Source of the DNA: Oegoconia quadripuncta
Lineage: Eukaryota > Arthropoda > Insecta > Lepidoptera > Autostichidae
DNA: 64,000 bases
Assembly: GCA_949316235.1 (NCBI GenBank)
Contig: OX438744.1
Coordinates: 2,790,001 to 2,854,000, forward strand
Direction: 5' to 3'
Shown: in pieces, positions 56,108 to 63,256 of the stretch
Numbering within the stretch: position 1 is the first letter of the stretch
How the letters are laid out: each line of letters opens with the position of its first letter
Notes under the pieces: generated by a model
The model's input: the letters and a program-made list of their open reading frames with translations, nothing else
Databases searched by the model: none
What the model was told of the DNA's origin: nothing
Translations under genes and position numbers: made by a program

Positions 56108-57115
56108 ATGAATAAAGAACAAGATTTAAAAAAACAAATAATAAAATCCTCCGAATCCGTTAAAAGAAAAGTTAAAATGATGAAAGATATTAAATCTAAC
56201 AATGATATGGTTTTAGAATCCGTACTCAAACCAATAACGGAACCTCTTAAAAAAATAGTCGAAAAAAAGTCTTACACAATTGATAAAAATAATAAAACCG
56301 AAATACATGATTCAGTTATCAAAAAGGTGAATAAAAGAAAATTTAATTTTACACCTTCAATGACTATTAAAAAACTTAGATTGACCCCTGATTCTCATGA
56401 CGGCGAGTCATATGACCCCAATGGAAAAAGTGATAGCGATACGAGTACAAATGATGCAGACCAAAATGATGTATCTGATGATCAATCCGATGTTGACGAA
56501 GAAGAAAACTCTGATGCCAGTGGAATGACTTTTGGAACGCCTACTAATCAGAGTCCCCATACTTCTTGGTCTATGTCTTCTGAGGTATTTGACAATATAC
56601 CATTTGGTGTAAGAAGAGACAGAGGAAGGCTTTTAATGGGTATATCGCGTATGACTGTAACGGATAATAATATTTCAGTGGCTGGAAGAACCTACACAAA
56701 AACGCCAGGTTTAATGGAATTATTATTCCAGAAAACTCCTAATCTGAATAACATAACTGAAGACGATAAACAAAATTACAAAATTATGTTAATAAACACG
56801 AATGCACATCGACGTGATTATGATGCTTCGAAGCCTATTAAAAGTAACAAGGGCATAAAATATACCAAAATAATTAGACCGCTATTTAAATTATCCAAAA
56901 ACTTTTCTAGTGTTGTAAATGTAAAGAAAGGATCAGGTATTTCATTAAAAAAAAAGGTCAAGGAAAATGTAGACTATGTATATTGGGATAATGCTAATGA
57001 ATTAATAGATAGGTTGAAGCTATTATGGGCATCGCGAGATGCTGGTAATACGGGTCTAGATAATGAAATAATATCTATTATTGAGGAGTTACGTGAGAGT
57101 GGCATCATAAATTAA
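56108..57115 (+). CDS. Conserved Polinton-associated protein of unknown function
   Basis: 335 residues from the ATG at 56108 (the frame opens a little earlier but without ATG). Three parts: a lysine-rich N-terminus with predicted coil (KKQIIKSSESVKRKVKMMK), a strongly acidic Asp/Ser/Asn stretch around 105-150 (SDSTNDADQNDVSDDQSDV-like), and a conserved C-terminal half with TPGLMELLFQKTPNL, INTNAHRRDYD, YVYWDNANELIDRLKLL and GNTGLDNEIISIIEELRESG. The C-terminal pattern is one I recognise from proteins encoded next to Polinton genes in invertebrate genomes, where no function is established. Likely structural or DNA-binding, an inference from charge and position. Confidence 0.75.
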   Translation: MNKEQDLKKQIIKSSESVKRKVKMMKDIKSNNDMVLESVLKPITEPLKKIVEKKSYTIDKNNKTEIHDSVIKKVNKRKFNFTPSMTIKKLRLTPDSHDGESYDPNGKSDSDTSTNDADQNDVSDDQSDVDEEENSDASGMTFGTPTNQSPHTSWSMSSEVFDNIPFGVRRDRGRLLMGISRMTVTDNNISVAGRTYTKTPGLMELLFQKTPNLNNITEDDKQNYKIMLINTNAHRRDYDASKPIKSNKGIKYTKIIRPLFKLSKNFSSVVNVKKGSGISLKKKVKENVDYVYWDNANELIDRLKLLWASRDAGNTGLDNEIISIIEELRESGIIN

Positions 57116-57198
57116 TTATTAAATATTATACATAAGGGAACTTTCATTAGATCTTAACAGTCGCCCTCTATCCTCCAACGAATGCAGTTCTATGAGAA

Positions 57199-57678
57199 AT
57201 GAATATAGATAAGTTTGGGCATCATGTTCATAAACGTTTACGTAGATCAGAACCATTTGATCTCAGAGACGCGTTAGTGAAATCAGACAGTGGTGAATTT
57301 GATTTGCATTTAACCAGGTTGAGAGGATTAAAATTACCTATAGCAGTAGATGATGCTGTGAATAAAGAGTATGTGGATAGTTTATTGAGTCAAAAGTCAG
57401 AGATTGATCATAAAGAAGTTTTAGCAAAATCTAAAAACGGAGAATTTAACTTACTTTCAACGAGATTAAAAGGATTACAGCACCCATTAGTTGCTGATGA
57501 AGCCGTAAATAAACAATACGTTGACAACCTAATTAACACTTGTTATACGGAATCACAGGTCATAGGAAAACTGAACGAATTCAGAAACGGTATAGCTTCG
57601 CTCTTGACTAAACGTCTAGAAAAATATTATACAAAATCCGAAGTCGATAATATCCTGAAAACTAATAAAAATGAGTAA
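57199..57678 (+). CDS. Fibre-like repeat protein
   Basis: 159 residues with two copies of a module of about 39 residues (25-63 and 74-112): GEF(D/N)L..TRL(R/K)GL..P...D(D/E)AVNK(E/Q)YVD(S/N)L. The DAVNK.YVD signature is familiar from fibre and shaft repeats of tailed-phage proteins and from virion-associated proteins of some eukaryotic DNA viruses. A third, coil-like repeat with YTKSEVD follows near the C-terminus. A trimeric attachment fibre is a plausible role but is inferred. No signal peptide or membrane segment. Its stop overlaps the integrase start by 8 bp (57671-57678, ATGAGTAA). Frame intact. Confidence 0.6.
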   Translation: MNIDKFGHHVHKRLRRSEPFDLRDALVKSDSGEFDLHLTRLRGLKLPIAVDDAVNKEYVDSLLSQKSEIDHKEVLAKSKNGEFNLLSTRLKGLQHPLVADEAVNKQYVDNLINTCYTESQVIGKLNEFRNGIASLLTKRLEKYYTKSEVDNILKTNKNE

Positions 57679-58600
57679 ACAACAAGTTGTAGAAGAAATA
57701 CATAAAGCAGCTCGAAGAAATTTCATTCGACGTGCCGTTACCTTAAAAGGCCTGAATGACTTATGGCAAGCAGATTTAATAGATATGCAAAAATATTCAA
57801 AAGTTAATAGTGGTTATAAGTATATTTTAGTAGTAATAAATGCATTTTCAAAATTTGTTTGGACAATTCCAGTCAAAACAAAAACTAAGTTTGTAATAGC
57901 TAATTCGTTTCAACTTGTCCTGAATAAAGCTGAGAGAACACCTACCAATTTGCAAACGGATTTAGGCAAAGAATTTTACAACGACTCTTTTCAAAAACTA
58001 ATGTTAAAATACAAAATTAATCACTATTCTACATATTCAATTAAAAAAGCTTCCATTGTTGAAAGAGTAATTAAAACGCTTAAATGTAAAATCTATAAAT
58101 ACTTTAGTTTCACTGGCAACTATAATTGGGTTGGTACGCCTTTGAATAATATTGTGAATTCTTACAATAATACAATTCACAGAACTACGAAGTTCAAACC
58201 AAAAGAAATTAATTTTAGTAATGAATCAAAAGTTTTAATTAACATCATAAACTCACATAAAATTCCAAAGACAAGAAATAGCAAATTTAAAATTGGGGAT
58301 CATGTTAGAATCAGTAAATACAAAGGAAGTTTTCAAAAAGGATATACGCCAAATTGGTCCACTGAAATTTTCAGTATTGCAAAAGTGAATAAAACCATAC
58401 CACCCACATTTTTAATAAAAGATCAAAAAAATCAAATAATAATGGGTTCGTTCTATGAACAAGAACTTCAAAAAACATTACATCCAGATGTATATTTAGT
58501 AGAGAAGATTTTAAGAAGAAAAGGTGACAAGTTGTATGTAAAATGGTTAGGTTTCAGTAAACTCGAAAACAGTTGGATCAATAAAAATGCTATTTTGTAG
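57671..58600 (+). CDS. Polinton DDE integrase with C-terminal chromodomain
   Basis: 309 residues. Retroviral-type integrase that would join linear element DNA to the host chromosome. Catalytic triad visible: D35 (LWQADLIDM), D97 (LQTDLGKEFYN) and E131 (KASIVERVIKTLK), with 33 residues between the last two. YKYILVVINAFSKFVWTIPV is the expected strand after the first Asp. The C-terminal 36 residues (274-309) form a chromodomain-like end, VYLVEKILRR, LYVKWLGFS and ENSWI, with aromatic residues in the places of a methyl-lysine cage. There is no room for an N-terminal HHCC zinc module. The start at 57671 gives ARRNFIRR and the family's usual beginning. It overlaps the fibre gene by 8 bp, and its stop lies 46 bp before the next likely start. 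Confidence 0.92.
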   Translation: MSKQQVVEEIHKAARRNFIRRAVTLKGLNDLWQADLIDMQKYSKVNSGYKYILVVINAFSKFVWTIPVKTKTKFVIANSFQLVLNKAERTPTNLQTDLGKEFYNDSFQKLMLKYKINHYSTYSIKKASIVERVIKTLKCKIYKYFSFTGNYNWVGTPLNNIVNSYNNTIHRTTKFKPKEINFSNESKVLINIINSHKIPKTRNSKFKIGDHVRISKYKGSFQKGYTPNWSTEIFSIAKVNKTIPPTFLIKDQKNQIIMGSFYEQELQKTLHPDVYLVEKILRRKGDKLYVKWLGFSKLENSWINKNAIL

Positions 58601-58646
58601 TATATATTTCATTGTTTCTTGTAACAGTAACATTACTTTCTTAGTT

Positions 58647-59375
58647 ATGCAAGGAGGAGGACTTCTAAATAGCGCAATAAATAATTTGCCCATTGAATTA
58701 CATTTACCGGGATACAATTATTGCGGTCCTGGTACTAAATTACAAAAACGATTGTTACGTGGCGATAAAGGGATAAATAAGTTAGATAATGCTTGTATGC
58801 AACACGATATAGCATATTCGCAGTACTCTACTTTACAAGATCGTCATAAAGCAGATTTAGTATTATTAGATATGGCTAAACGAAGAATTATGGCTAAAGA
58901 TGCTGGTACTGGCGAAAAAATGGCATCATGGTTAGTGAGCAAAGTCATGAAAACTAAGTTAAAGGCTGGAGCTGGTCTTAAGCGATTAAAAACAGTTGTA
59001 TCTAAGATACGAAATCAGTTGAAAAAACTTAAACCCAAAAGTAATAAGTCAGCCATAAAATTAGCCTATCTCGCTGCGAAAAAATTACTTAACAAAAATG
59101 TTCGTGTTAGTTTACCTCGAGTGATACCACTTCCTAAAACGGGAGGTGTATTACCTTTGATACCAATTTTTGCGGGCTTATCTGCCTTAGGTGCGTTGGC
59201 TGGTGGTGCCGCGGGCATTGCTAAGAGTGTTAATGAATATAAAACAGCTCAGAAAAATTTACAAGAATCGCAACGTCATAATAAAATGATGGAGTCCATC
59301 GCATTAGGCAAAGGTTTATACATTAAACCATACAAAAAAGGTAATGGTTTATTTTTGCATACTCCAAAAAACTAA
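58647..59375 (+). CDS. Phospholipase A2-domain capsid-associated protein (parvovirus VP1u type)
   Basis: 242 residues from the ATG at 58647. The frame is open to an ATG at 58587, but that would add a hydrophobic 20-residue piece foreign to the family and overlap the integrase end. Calcium-loop motif YNYCGPGT (23-30) and catalytic HD dyad at 53-54 (NACMQHDIAYS) identify the secreted-type PLA2 fold that parvoviruses use to cross endosomal membranes. A basic middle, then a hydrophobic Gly/Ala-rich segment (about 166-195, LIPIFAGLSALGALAGGAAG) that could be membrane-active, and a conserved-looking end with GKGLYIKPYKKGNG. The last codons form a slippery heptamer that may link it to the protease gene. 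Intact. Confidence 0.85.
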   Translation: MQGGGLLNSAINNLPIELHLPGYNYCGPGTKLQKRLLRGDKGINKLDNACMQHDIAYSQYSTLQDRHKADLVLLDMAKRRIMAKDAGTGEKMASWLVSKVMKTKLKAGAGLKRLKTVVSKIRNQLKKLKPKSNKSAIKLAYLAAKKLLNKNVRVSLPRVIPLPKTGGVLPLIPIFAGLSALGALAGGAAGIAKSVNEYKTAQKNLQESQRHNKMMESIALGKGLYIKPYKKGNGLFLHTPKN

Positions 59376-59737
59376 GTAGACTACCCAAGCGTGCTCTAAC
59401 AAATTTAGATATTATAAATTATGCGAAAGATATACCACACTTTAGAGGTGTTTTTATGAGAGATAAACTGCCAAGAACTCCTAAAGTAATAGAATGTGGG
59501 ATTATTAATTTAGATAGCTATAAAAATGAAGGAACGCATTGGGTAGCATATGTAAAATTGGAAGATTATTGCGAATATTTTGACAGCTTCGGCGATTTGA
59601 AGCCTCCTCTAGAGCTATCTAAATATTTGAAAACTAAAAATATATTTTATAATTATCTAAGGTATCAAAGTTTTGATTCCATTAACTGTGGACACTTATG
59701 CTTAAAATACTTAAGAAATTTTTGGAACAGCATTTAA
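59345..59737 (+). CDS. Adenain-like cysteine protease (start unresolved)
   Basis: Adenovirus-type maturation protease of the C5/Ulp1 fold, which cleaves capsid precursors. From the only ATG, at 59456, it is 93 residues with the triad H28 (GTHWVAYV), D43 (YFDSFGD) and C78 (INCGHLCL), and Q71 in the usual oxyanion position. However, family-typical N-terminal sequence (LTNLDIINYAKDIPHFRGVF) is encoded upstream of that ATG, in a frame open from 59345 with no ATG. That frame is -1 relative to the phospholipase gene, which ends at 59375 beside an A_AAA_AAC site at 59366-59372. Either -1 frameshifting, splicing, or a non-AUG start supplies the N-terminus. I give the whole open frame; the true start is uncertain. 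Confidence 0.85.
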   Translation, partial: WFIFAYSKKLSRLPKRALTNLDIINYAKDIPHFRGVFMRDKLPRTPKVIECGIINLDSYKNEGTHWVAYVKLEDYCEYFDSFGDLKPPLELSKYLKTKNIFYNYLRYQSFDSINCGHLCLKYLRNFWNSI

Positions 59738-59772
59738 ATTAAGAAATTAATTGGATTTATTTCATTAATAAA

Positions 59773-60441
59773 ATGACTTTCACGCTGTCAGTATCTGGTA
59801 ATACATCGTCTTTGATAACACAATATTCACCTGCTTTAGAACTAGATGGTGAATATGAATGTGGTCTCTTATATTTCTCCACATTTAATTCTATACCCAA
59901 TATAGATAACAGAAATAATAAATTTTACTATGGAAATGATGTTATCGAAATTCCTGAAGGATCGTACGAATTTCAGGATATCAACGATGTTTTACAAAAT
60001 AATATAGCAGGCTGTACATTGAAATTGATATGTAATAATAACACCTTAAAATGTTCTATTTTATGTAATAAAGTGATTAATTTCGAAAAAATAGATTCAA
60101 TCGGAAAAATTTTAGGCTTTGATAAAGAAATTCTGGCAGCTAATATATTACATGAATCACGCCATCCTGTCGCCATTATTTCTACAACCATCTTAAGGAT
60201 AGGTTGTGATATTGTGAGTGGTTCTTACATCAACGGAAAACCTAGCCACATAATTCACGAGTTTGCACCAAATGTACCACCAGGTTATAGGATCATTGAC
60301 ATTCCAAAGAATATTATTTATTTTCCTGTAAATCAAAATAGTATAAGCTCAATAAATATTAGCATTTTCGATATAAATAATAACTTAGTAAACTTGCGAG
60401 AAGAAGAAATTCAACTATATTTGCATCTCAAGAAAAAATGA
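59773..60441 (+). CDS. Probable penton-type minor capsid protein
   Basis: 222 residues. Features the block DGEYECGLLYFSTFNSIPNI (residues 26-45), then NKFYYG, IPEGSYEFQDIND, and an alternating beta-rich pattern throughout (IISTTILRIGCDIVSGS, IIDIPKNIIYFPVN). I recognise the YxxGLxxFxTxNSIPN block from proteins found beside the major capsid gene in invertebrate Polinton-like elements. Small size and position make a single-jelly-roll penton protein the likely identity, but no residue proves it. The ATG at 59773 follows the protease by 35 bp; the stop overlaps the next gene's start as ATGA (60438-60441). Intact frame. Confidence 0.6.
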   Translation: MTFTLSVSGNTSSLITQYSPALELDGEYECGLLYFSTFNSIPNIDNRNNKFYYGNDVIEIPEGSYEFQDINDVLQNNIAGCTLKLICNNNTLKCSILCNKVINFEKIDSIGKILGFDKEILAANILHESRHPVAIISTTILRIGCDIVSGSYINGKPSHIIHEFAPNVPPGYRIIDIPKNIIYFPVNQNSISSINISIFDINNNLVNLREEEIQLYLHLKKK

Positions 60442-60620
60442 TAGATTTCAATAAATATTCACCACCGATATCACATACATCTAGTACTAACTTAGGCATC
60501 AAAGAGACAGTATCTCATGATCGCATAAACAGATCTCCAAATATTAAAAAAAAAAAATCTAAAAAGAAATTAACAAAAGAAAATAAGAAATTTCTGAAGA
60601 TTGTAGGATTGCTAAAATGA
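60438..60620 (+). CDS. Small lysine-rich protein
   Basis: 60 residues, with a neutral polar N-terminal half and a strongly basic C-terminal half (KKKKSKKKLTKENKKFLK). It starts in an ATGA overlap with the preceding gene and stops in an ATGA overlap with the next, which argues that it is real despite its length. By charge it could be a core/DNA-condensing protein, as other capsid-packaged dsDNA viruses have, but I know no homologue and the idea is an inference. A frameshifted remnant of something larger is the alternative. Confidence 0.5.
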   Translation: MIDFNKYSPPISHTSSTNLGIKETVSHDRINRSPNIKKKKSKKKLTKENKKFLKIVGLLK

Positions 60621-61828
60621 ATATCCTCAATGTATCAGAACCTGTTATTTACGATAACTCTGTAGAAAGCTATGAGTACCATTCTTACAAGCCTTATGTA
60701 ACCAGCTTCAATCTAAACGATGAAATACGGATACCTATTAATCAGCAAGATTCATATGTTTTGCCGTCTGCCAGTGCACTATATATTGAAGGTTACGTTA
60801 AAATTGTTAATAGAGAAACAAAGAAAGAAGTCAATCAGTTTCGTTTTACAAACAATCCATTACTTTTTTTGTTTCAAGATATTCGTTATGAACTTAATGG
60901 TGTAGAAATAGATAAAATTAAAAATTGTGGTCTCACTACAACTATGAAGTCTCTTTTATCTATGAGTGCAGGCGAATCTAAGATGTCAAAATGTTGGGGG
61001 TGGGATCTTAAAGGCACGAACAACGTGGGAAGTTATTTTTCGGCATCTATACCGCTAAATAGAGTTTTAGGATTTGCTGAAGACTATGACAAAATTATAA
61101 TAAATTGTAAACATGAACTTATTTTACTACGTAGCAATACAAATCTTAATGCATTAAAGCTAGAACCACAAGAATATGTAGAAAGCATTGAAATCAGCAA
61201 GATTGTCTGGAGAGTACCGCATATAAAGGTATCGGACCGTGAAAAGGTCCATTTGCTTCGATACTTAGATAAAAATCGACCGTTAAATATAGTCTTTAGA
61301 AATTGGGACCTATATGAATATCCACTGCTGCCTAAAACATCCAAACATTCTTGGTCTATCAAAACATCGTCTCAAATTGAAAAACCACGATATGTTATTT
61401 TAGGGCTTCAAACTAATCGTAAGAATCATGCAAACAGAAATATGACGCAATTTGATCATTGCAATTTGAGGAATGTTAAAGTATTCTTAAATTCCACCTA
61501 TTTCCCTTATGAAAATTTTAACTCCAGTTTTGATAACAATAATTATTCTTTATTATATGAACAATATACTAAATTTCAACAGTCTTATCACAGACGTCGA
61601 CCTGATCCATTACTAAGTTTTGAAGAATTTAAAAATACAGCACCTTTATTCATAATAGATTGCTCCCGACAGGTAGAGAGCTTGAAATCGGGAGGTTCTG
61701 TGGATGTTAGAATTGAAATAGAAAGTGACGTCCTAATACCTGACCAAACTTCGGCTTATTGTCTCATTCTTAACGACTGTATTATAGAATATAAACCATT
61801 GACTAGTATTGTAAAGAAATTGTCATGA
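60617..61828 (+). CDS. Double-jelly-roll-type major capsid protein
   Basis: 403 residues. The N-terminal third matches the pattern of the invertebrate double-jelly-roll-like family: NDEIRIPINQQDSYVLPS, ALYIEGYVKI, NPLLFLFQDIRYELNGVEID, then CGLTTTMKSLLSM. The rest is beta-rich with SIEISKIVWRVPHIKVSD, IKTSSQIEKPRYVILGLQTN and, near the end, SGGSVDVRIEIESD and SAYCLILNDCIIEY, as expected for a second barrel. Such proteins trimerise into the capsid faces. 403 residues is shorter than the 600 or so of vertebrate-type Polinton capsid proteins. The start is in an ATGA overlap (60617-60620), the stop likewise (61825-61828). Intact. Confidence 0.8.
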   Translation: MNILNVSEPVIYDNSVESYEYHSYKPYVTSFNLNDEIRIPINQQDSYVLPSASALYIEGYVKIVNRETKKEVNQFRFTNNPLLFLFQDIRYELNGVEIDKIKNCGLTTTMKSLLSMSAGESKMSKCWGWDLKGTNNVGSYFSASIPLNRVLGFAEDYDKIIINCKHELILLRSNTNLNALKLEPQEYVESIEISKIVWRVPHIKVSDREKVHLLRYLDKNRPLNIVFRNWDLYEYPLLPKTSKHSWSIKTSSQIEKPRYVILGLQTNRKNHANRNMTQFDHCNLRNVKVFLNSTYFPYENFNSSFDNNNYSLLYEQYTKFQQSYHRRRPDPLLSFEEFKNTAPLFIIDCSRQVESLKSGGSVDVRIEIESDVLIPDQTSAYCLILNDCIIEYKPLTSIVKKLS

Positions 61829-62319
61829 ACCCTGACACTATTATTGTTGATGTTCAAGGATTTAAGAATTTGGAAAATAATTTCATTGTAAAAGAGCTGG
61901 CTATAGCCACTAATGAATATACGCAATCATTTATAATCAAGCCTCCTTATTCGTTTTATCATTTATCAAAACAAGAAAAGAAACAAGTTATATGGTTACA
62001 AAGAAATAAAGGGATATATTGGAATGAAGGCTTCATTGATTTTCAAGAATTTAAACGTATTATTATTCCATATTTAATCAACAAGAAAATATTAACAAAA
62101 GGCTTTGAAAAAATGAAGTGGATCAAAGATTTGTGTTTAAATTGTACCGTTATAGACATCAGCGACATCGGCAGTCCTAACTTATCATCATTGCGTAAGA
62201 AATATTGTAATAATAATACTTTTAATTGTATAAATCATGTAAAAGTATGCGCCTTAAATAATGTCCTTTGCATAAAAAAATGGTATATTGATAATAATAT
62301 GCATACTTTTTCTCTATGA
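61825..62319 (+). CDS. Conserved element-associated protein, possible nuclease fold
   Basis: 164 residues. N-terminal IIVDVQGFKNLENNFIVKEL (6-25) has an acidic residue in a strand followed by a second strand, the layout of RNase-H-like 3'-5' exonucleases. Then FIIKPPYSFYHLSKQEKKQV, IYWNEGFIDF, KGFEKMKWIKDL, and a C-terminal part with several Cys/His (INHVKVCALNN). I recognise the DVQGF..KEL pattern from proteins carried by insect Polinton-like loci and scattered in insect genomes, but no function has been shown that I know of. Not all acidic residues of a DEDD nuclease are evident. It starts by ATGA overlap with the capsid gene and is the last viral gene. Confidence 0.65.
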   Translation: MNPDTIIVDVQGFKNLENNFIVKELAIATNEYTQSFIIKPPYSFYHLSKQEKKQVIWLQRNKGIYWNEGFIDFQEFKRIIIPYLINKKILTKGFEKMKWIKDLCLNCTVIDISDIGSPNLSSLRKKYCNNNTFNCINHVKVCALNNVLCIKKWYIDNNMHTFSL

Positions 62320-62670
62320 ATGTTAAGTAATTAAAATTTTTGTTAAATAGTTGTAAAAGTGCTTTAATAAATAGTTCTTATATTATAATACAAAGTCTAT
62401 TATTTAATAAAACCAATTTTAGGTTACGATTCTTTTATTAGATAATAAAAAGGGCAGAGAAATGTACATAACAACCATATATTATTATTATCTACCTTAA
62501 TTAACAGGTACTAAAGTGGTTTATTCTAAAAACAATTAATGACCAATATATTTTTCACAGAAATAATTCGTTACTCTTTACAATTCAAAATTAAATACAA
62601 GATAATAATTATTAATTGAATAACATAAATAAATATTAAATTAAAAAACTTACAAGATTATCTGCTGTAA
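62320..62670. other. AT-rich spacer between viral element and convergent host gene
   Basis: Plus-strand AATAAA motifs at about 62366-62371 and 62406-62411 could serve the last viral gene. A minus-strand AATAAA (plus TTTATT at about 62520-62525) could end the host transcript. A minus-strand donor GTAAGT lies at 62653-62648. No inverted repeat matching the left flank was found. Confidence 0.45.
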
Positions 62671-63204
62671 CTATAGGCAGTTGTCACCACATATTTTTTT
62701 TGATATAGTCTTTATAACTCGCTCTGTTTGATCCATAACATCATCACAAATATCTTTCACTACGTATTGTGCCCTGAATAGGACATTACTGTCATTATCA
62801 CTTTCCTCGCCATCACTATCACTGTAATGTTGCATTTTCATTACCTTAATTTTAATCAGACGTATCCCTTGCTTCGGTTCGCTATTGAAAACGAAGGAAG
62901 TTTGACGACGTGGTTTCTTCCTGATGATTATAGACTTATTAATGTTCTGTTTACTTTTTGCTTTTCGTTTGTTGTTGTGTACACATTTTCGCATGGATTT
63001 GGCGGCTACCGGCAGTGGTAAAAATGTTTGTGAAAATCCTTCCAAAGGATCTTGAGCGTCTTGGTAGAAATTAATGGGAGAGTACGATGGCATTCTAACC
63101 CCGTTCTCTTGATCGTTGGCAAAATAACTCTCGTCCTGATCATCTGGTATGACGGTGACATCAGAATCTTCTATCTGTAACAATTGCATAATATTATTAG
63201 TAAA
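62671..63204 (-). CDS. Host gene, second (last) coding exon
   Basis: The minus-strand frame begins after an acceptor TTTTCAG at 63205-63211 and encodes 177 residues to the TAG at 62673-62671. The protein has an acidic start (QIEDSDVTVIPDDQDESYF), a basic middle (MRKCVHNNKRKAKSKQ, RKKPRRQ), an acidic DSDGEESDNDSN segment and a C-terminal amphipathic stretch (DVMDQTERVIKTISKKICG). The alternating acidic and basic character suggests a nuclear protein. I do not recognise the family. Sixteen bases after the stop there is a strong donor (AATCTT/GTAAGT), which may open a 3' UTR intron. It converges on the viral genes. Confidence 0.6.
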   Translation of the reverse strand, partial: FTNNIMQLLQIEDSDVTVIPDDQDESYFANDQENGVRMPSYSPINFYQDAQDPLEGFSQTFLPLPVAAKSMRKCVHNNKRKAKSKQNINKSIIIRKKPRRQTSFVFNSEPKQGIRLIKIKVMKMQHYSDSDGEESDNDSNVLFRAQYVVKDICDDVMDQTERVIKTISKKICGDNCL

Positions 63205-63256
63205 CTGAAAATAAAGAATCATGTTAGTTACTTTTAGAAACAAAAGAGAAACGTAC

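Noticed and set aside
58587..58646. Longer start for the PLA2 gene adding a hydrophobic signal-like N-terminus
   Set aside because: It overlaps the integrase end in another frame, is unlike the family, and the ATG at 58647 places the PLA2 motif at the expected distance.
55000..62670. Terminal inverted repeats of the viral element
   Set aside because: Comparing 55000-55350 with the complement of 62320-62670 by eye showed no convincing match. A computed self-alignment is needed.
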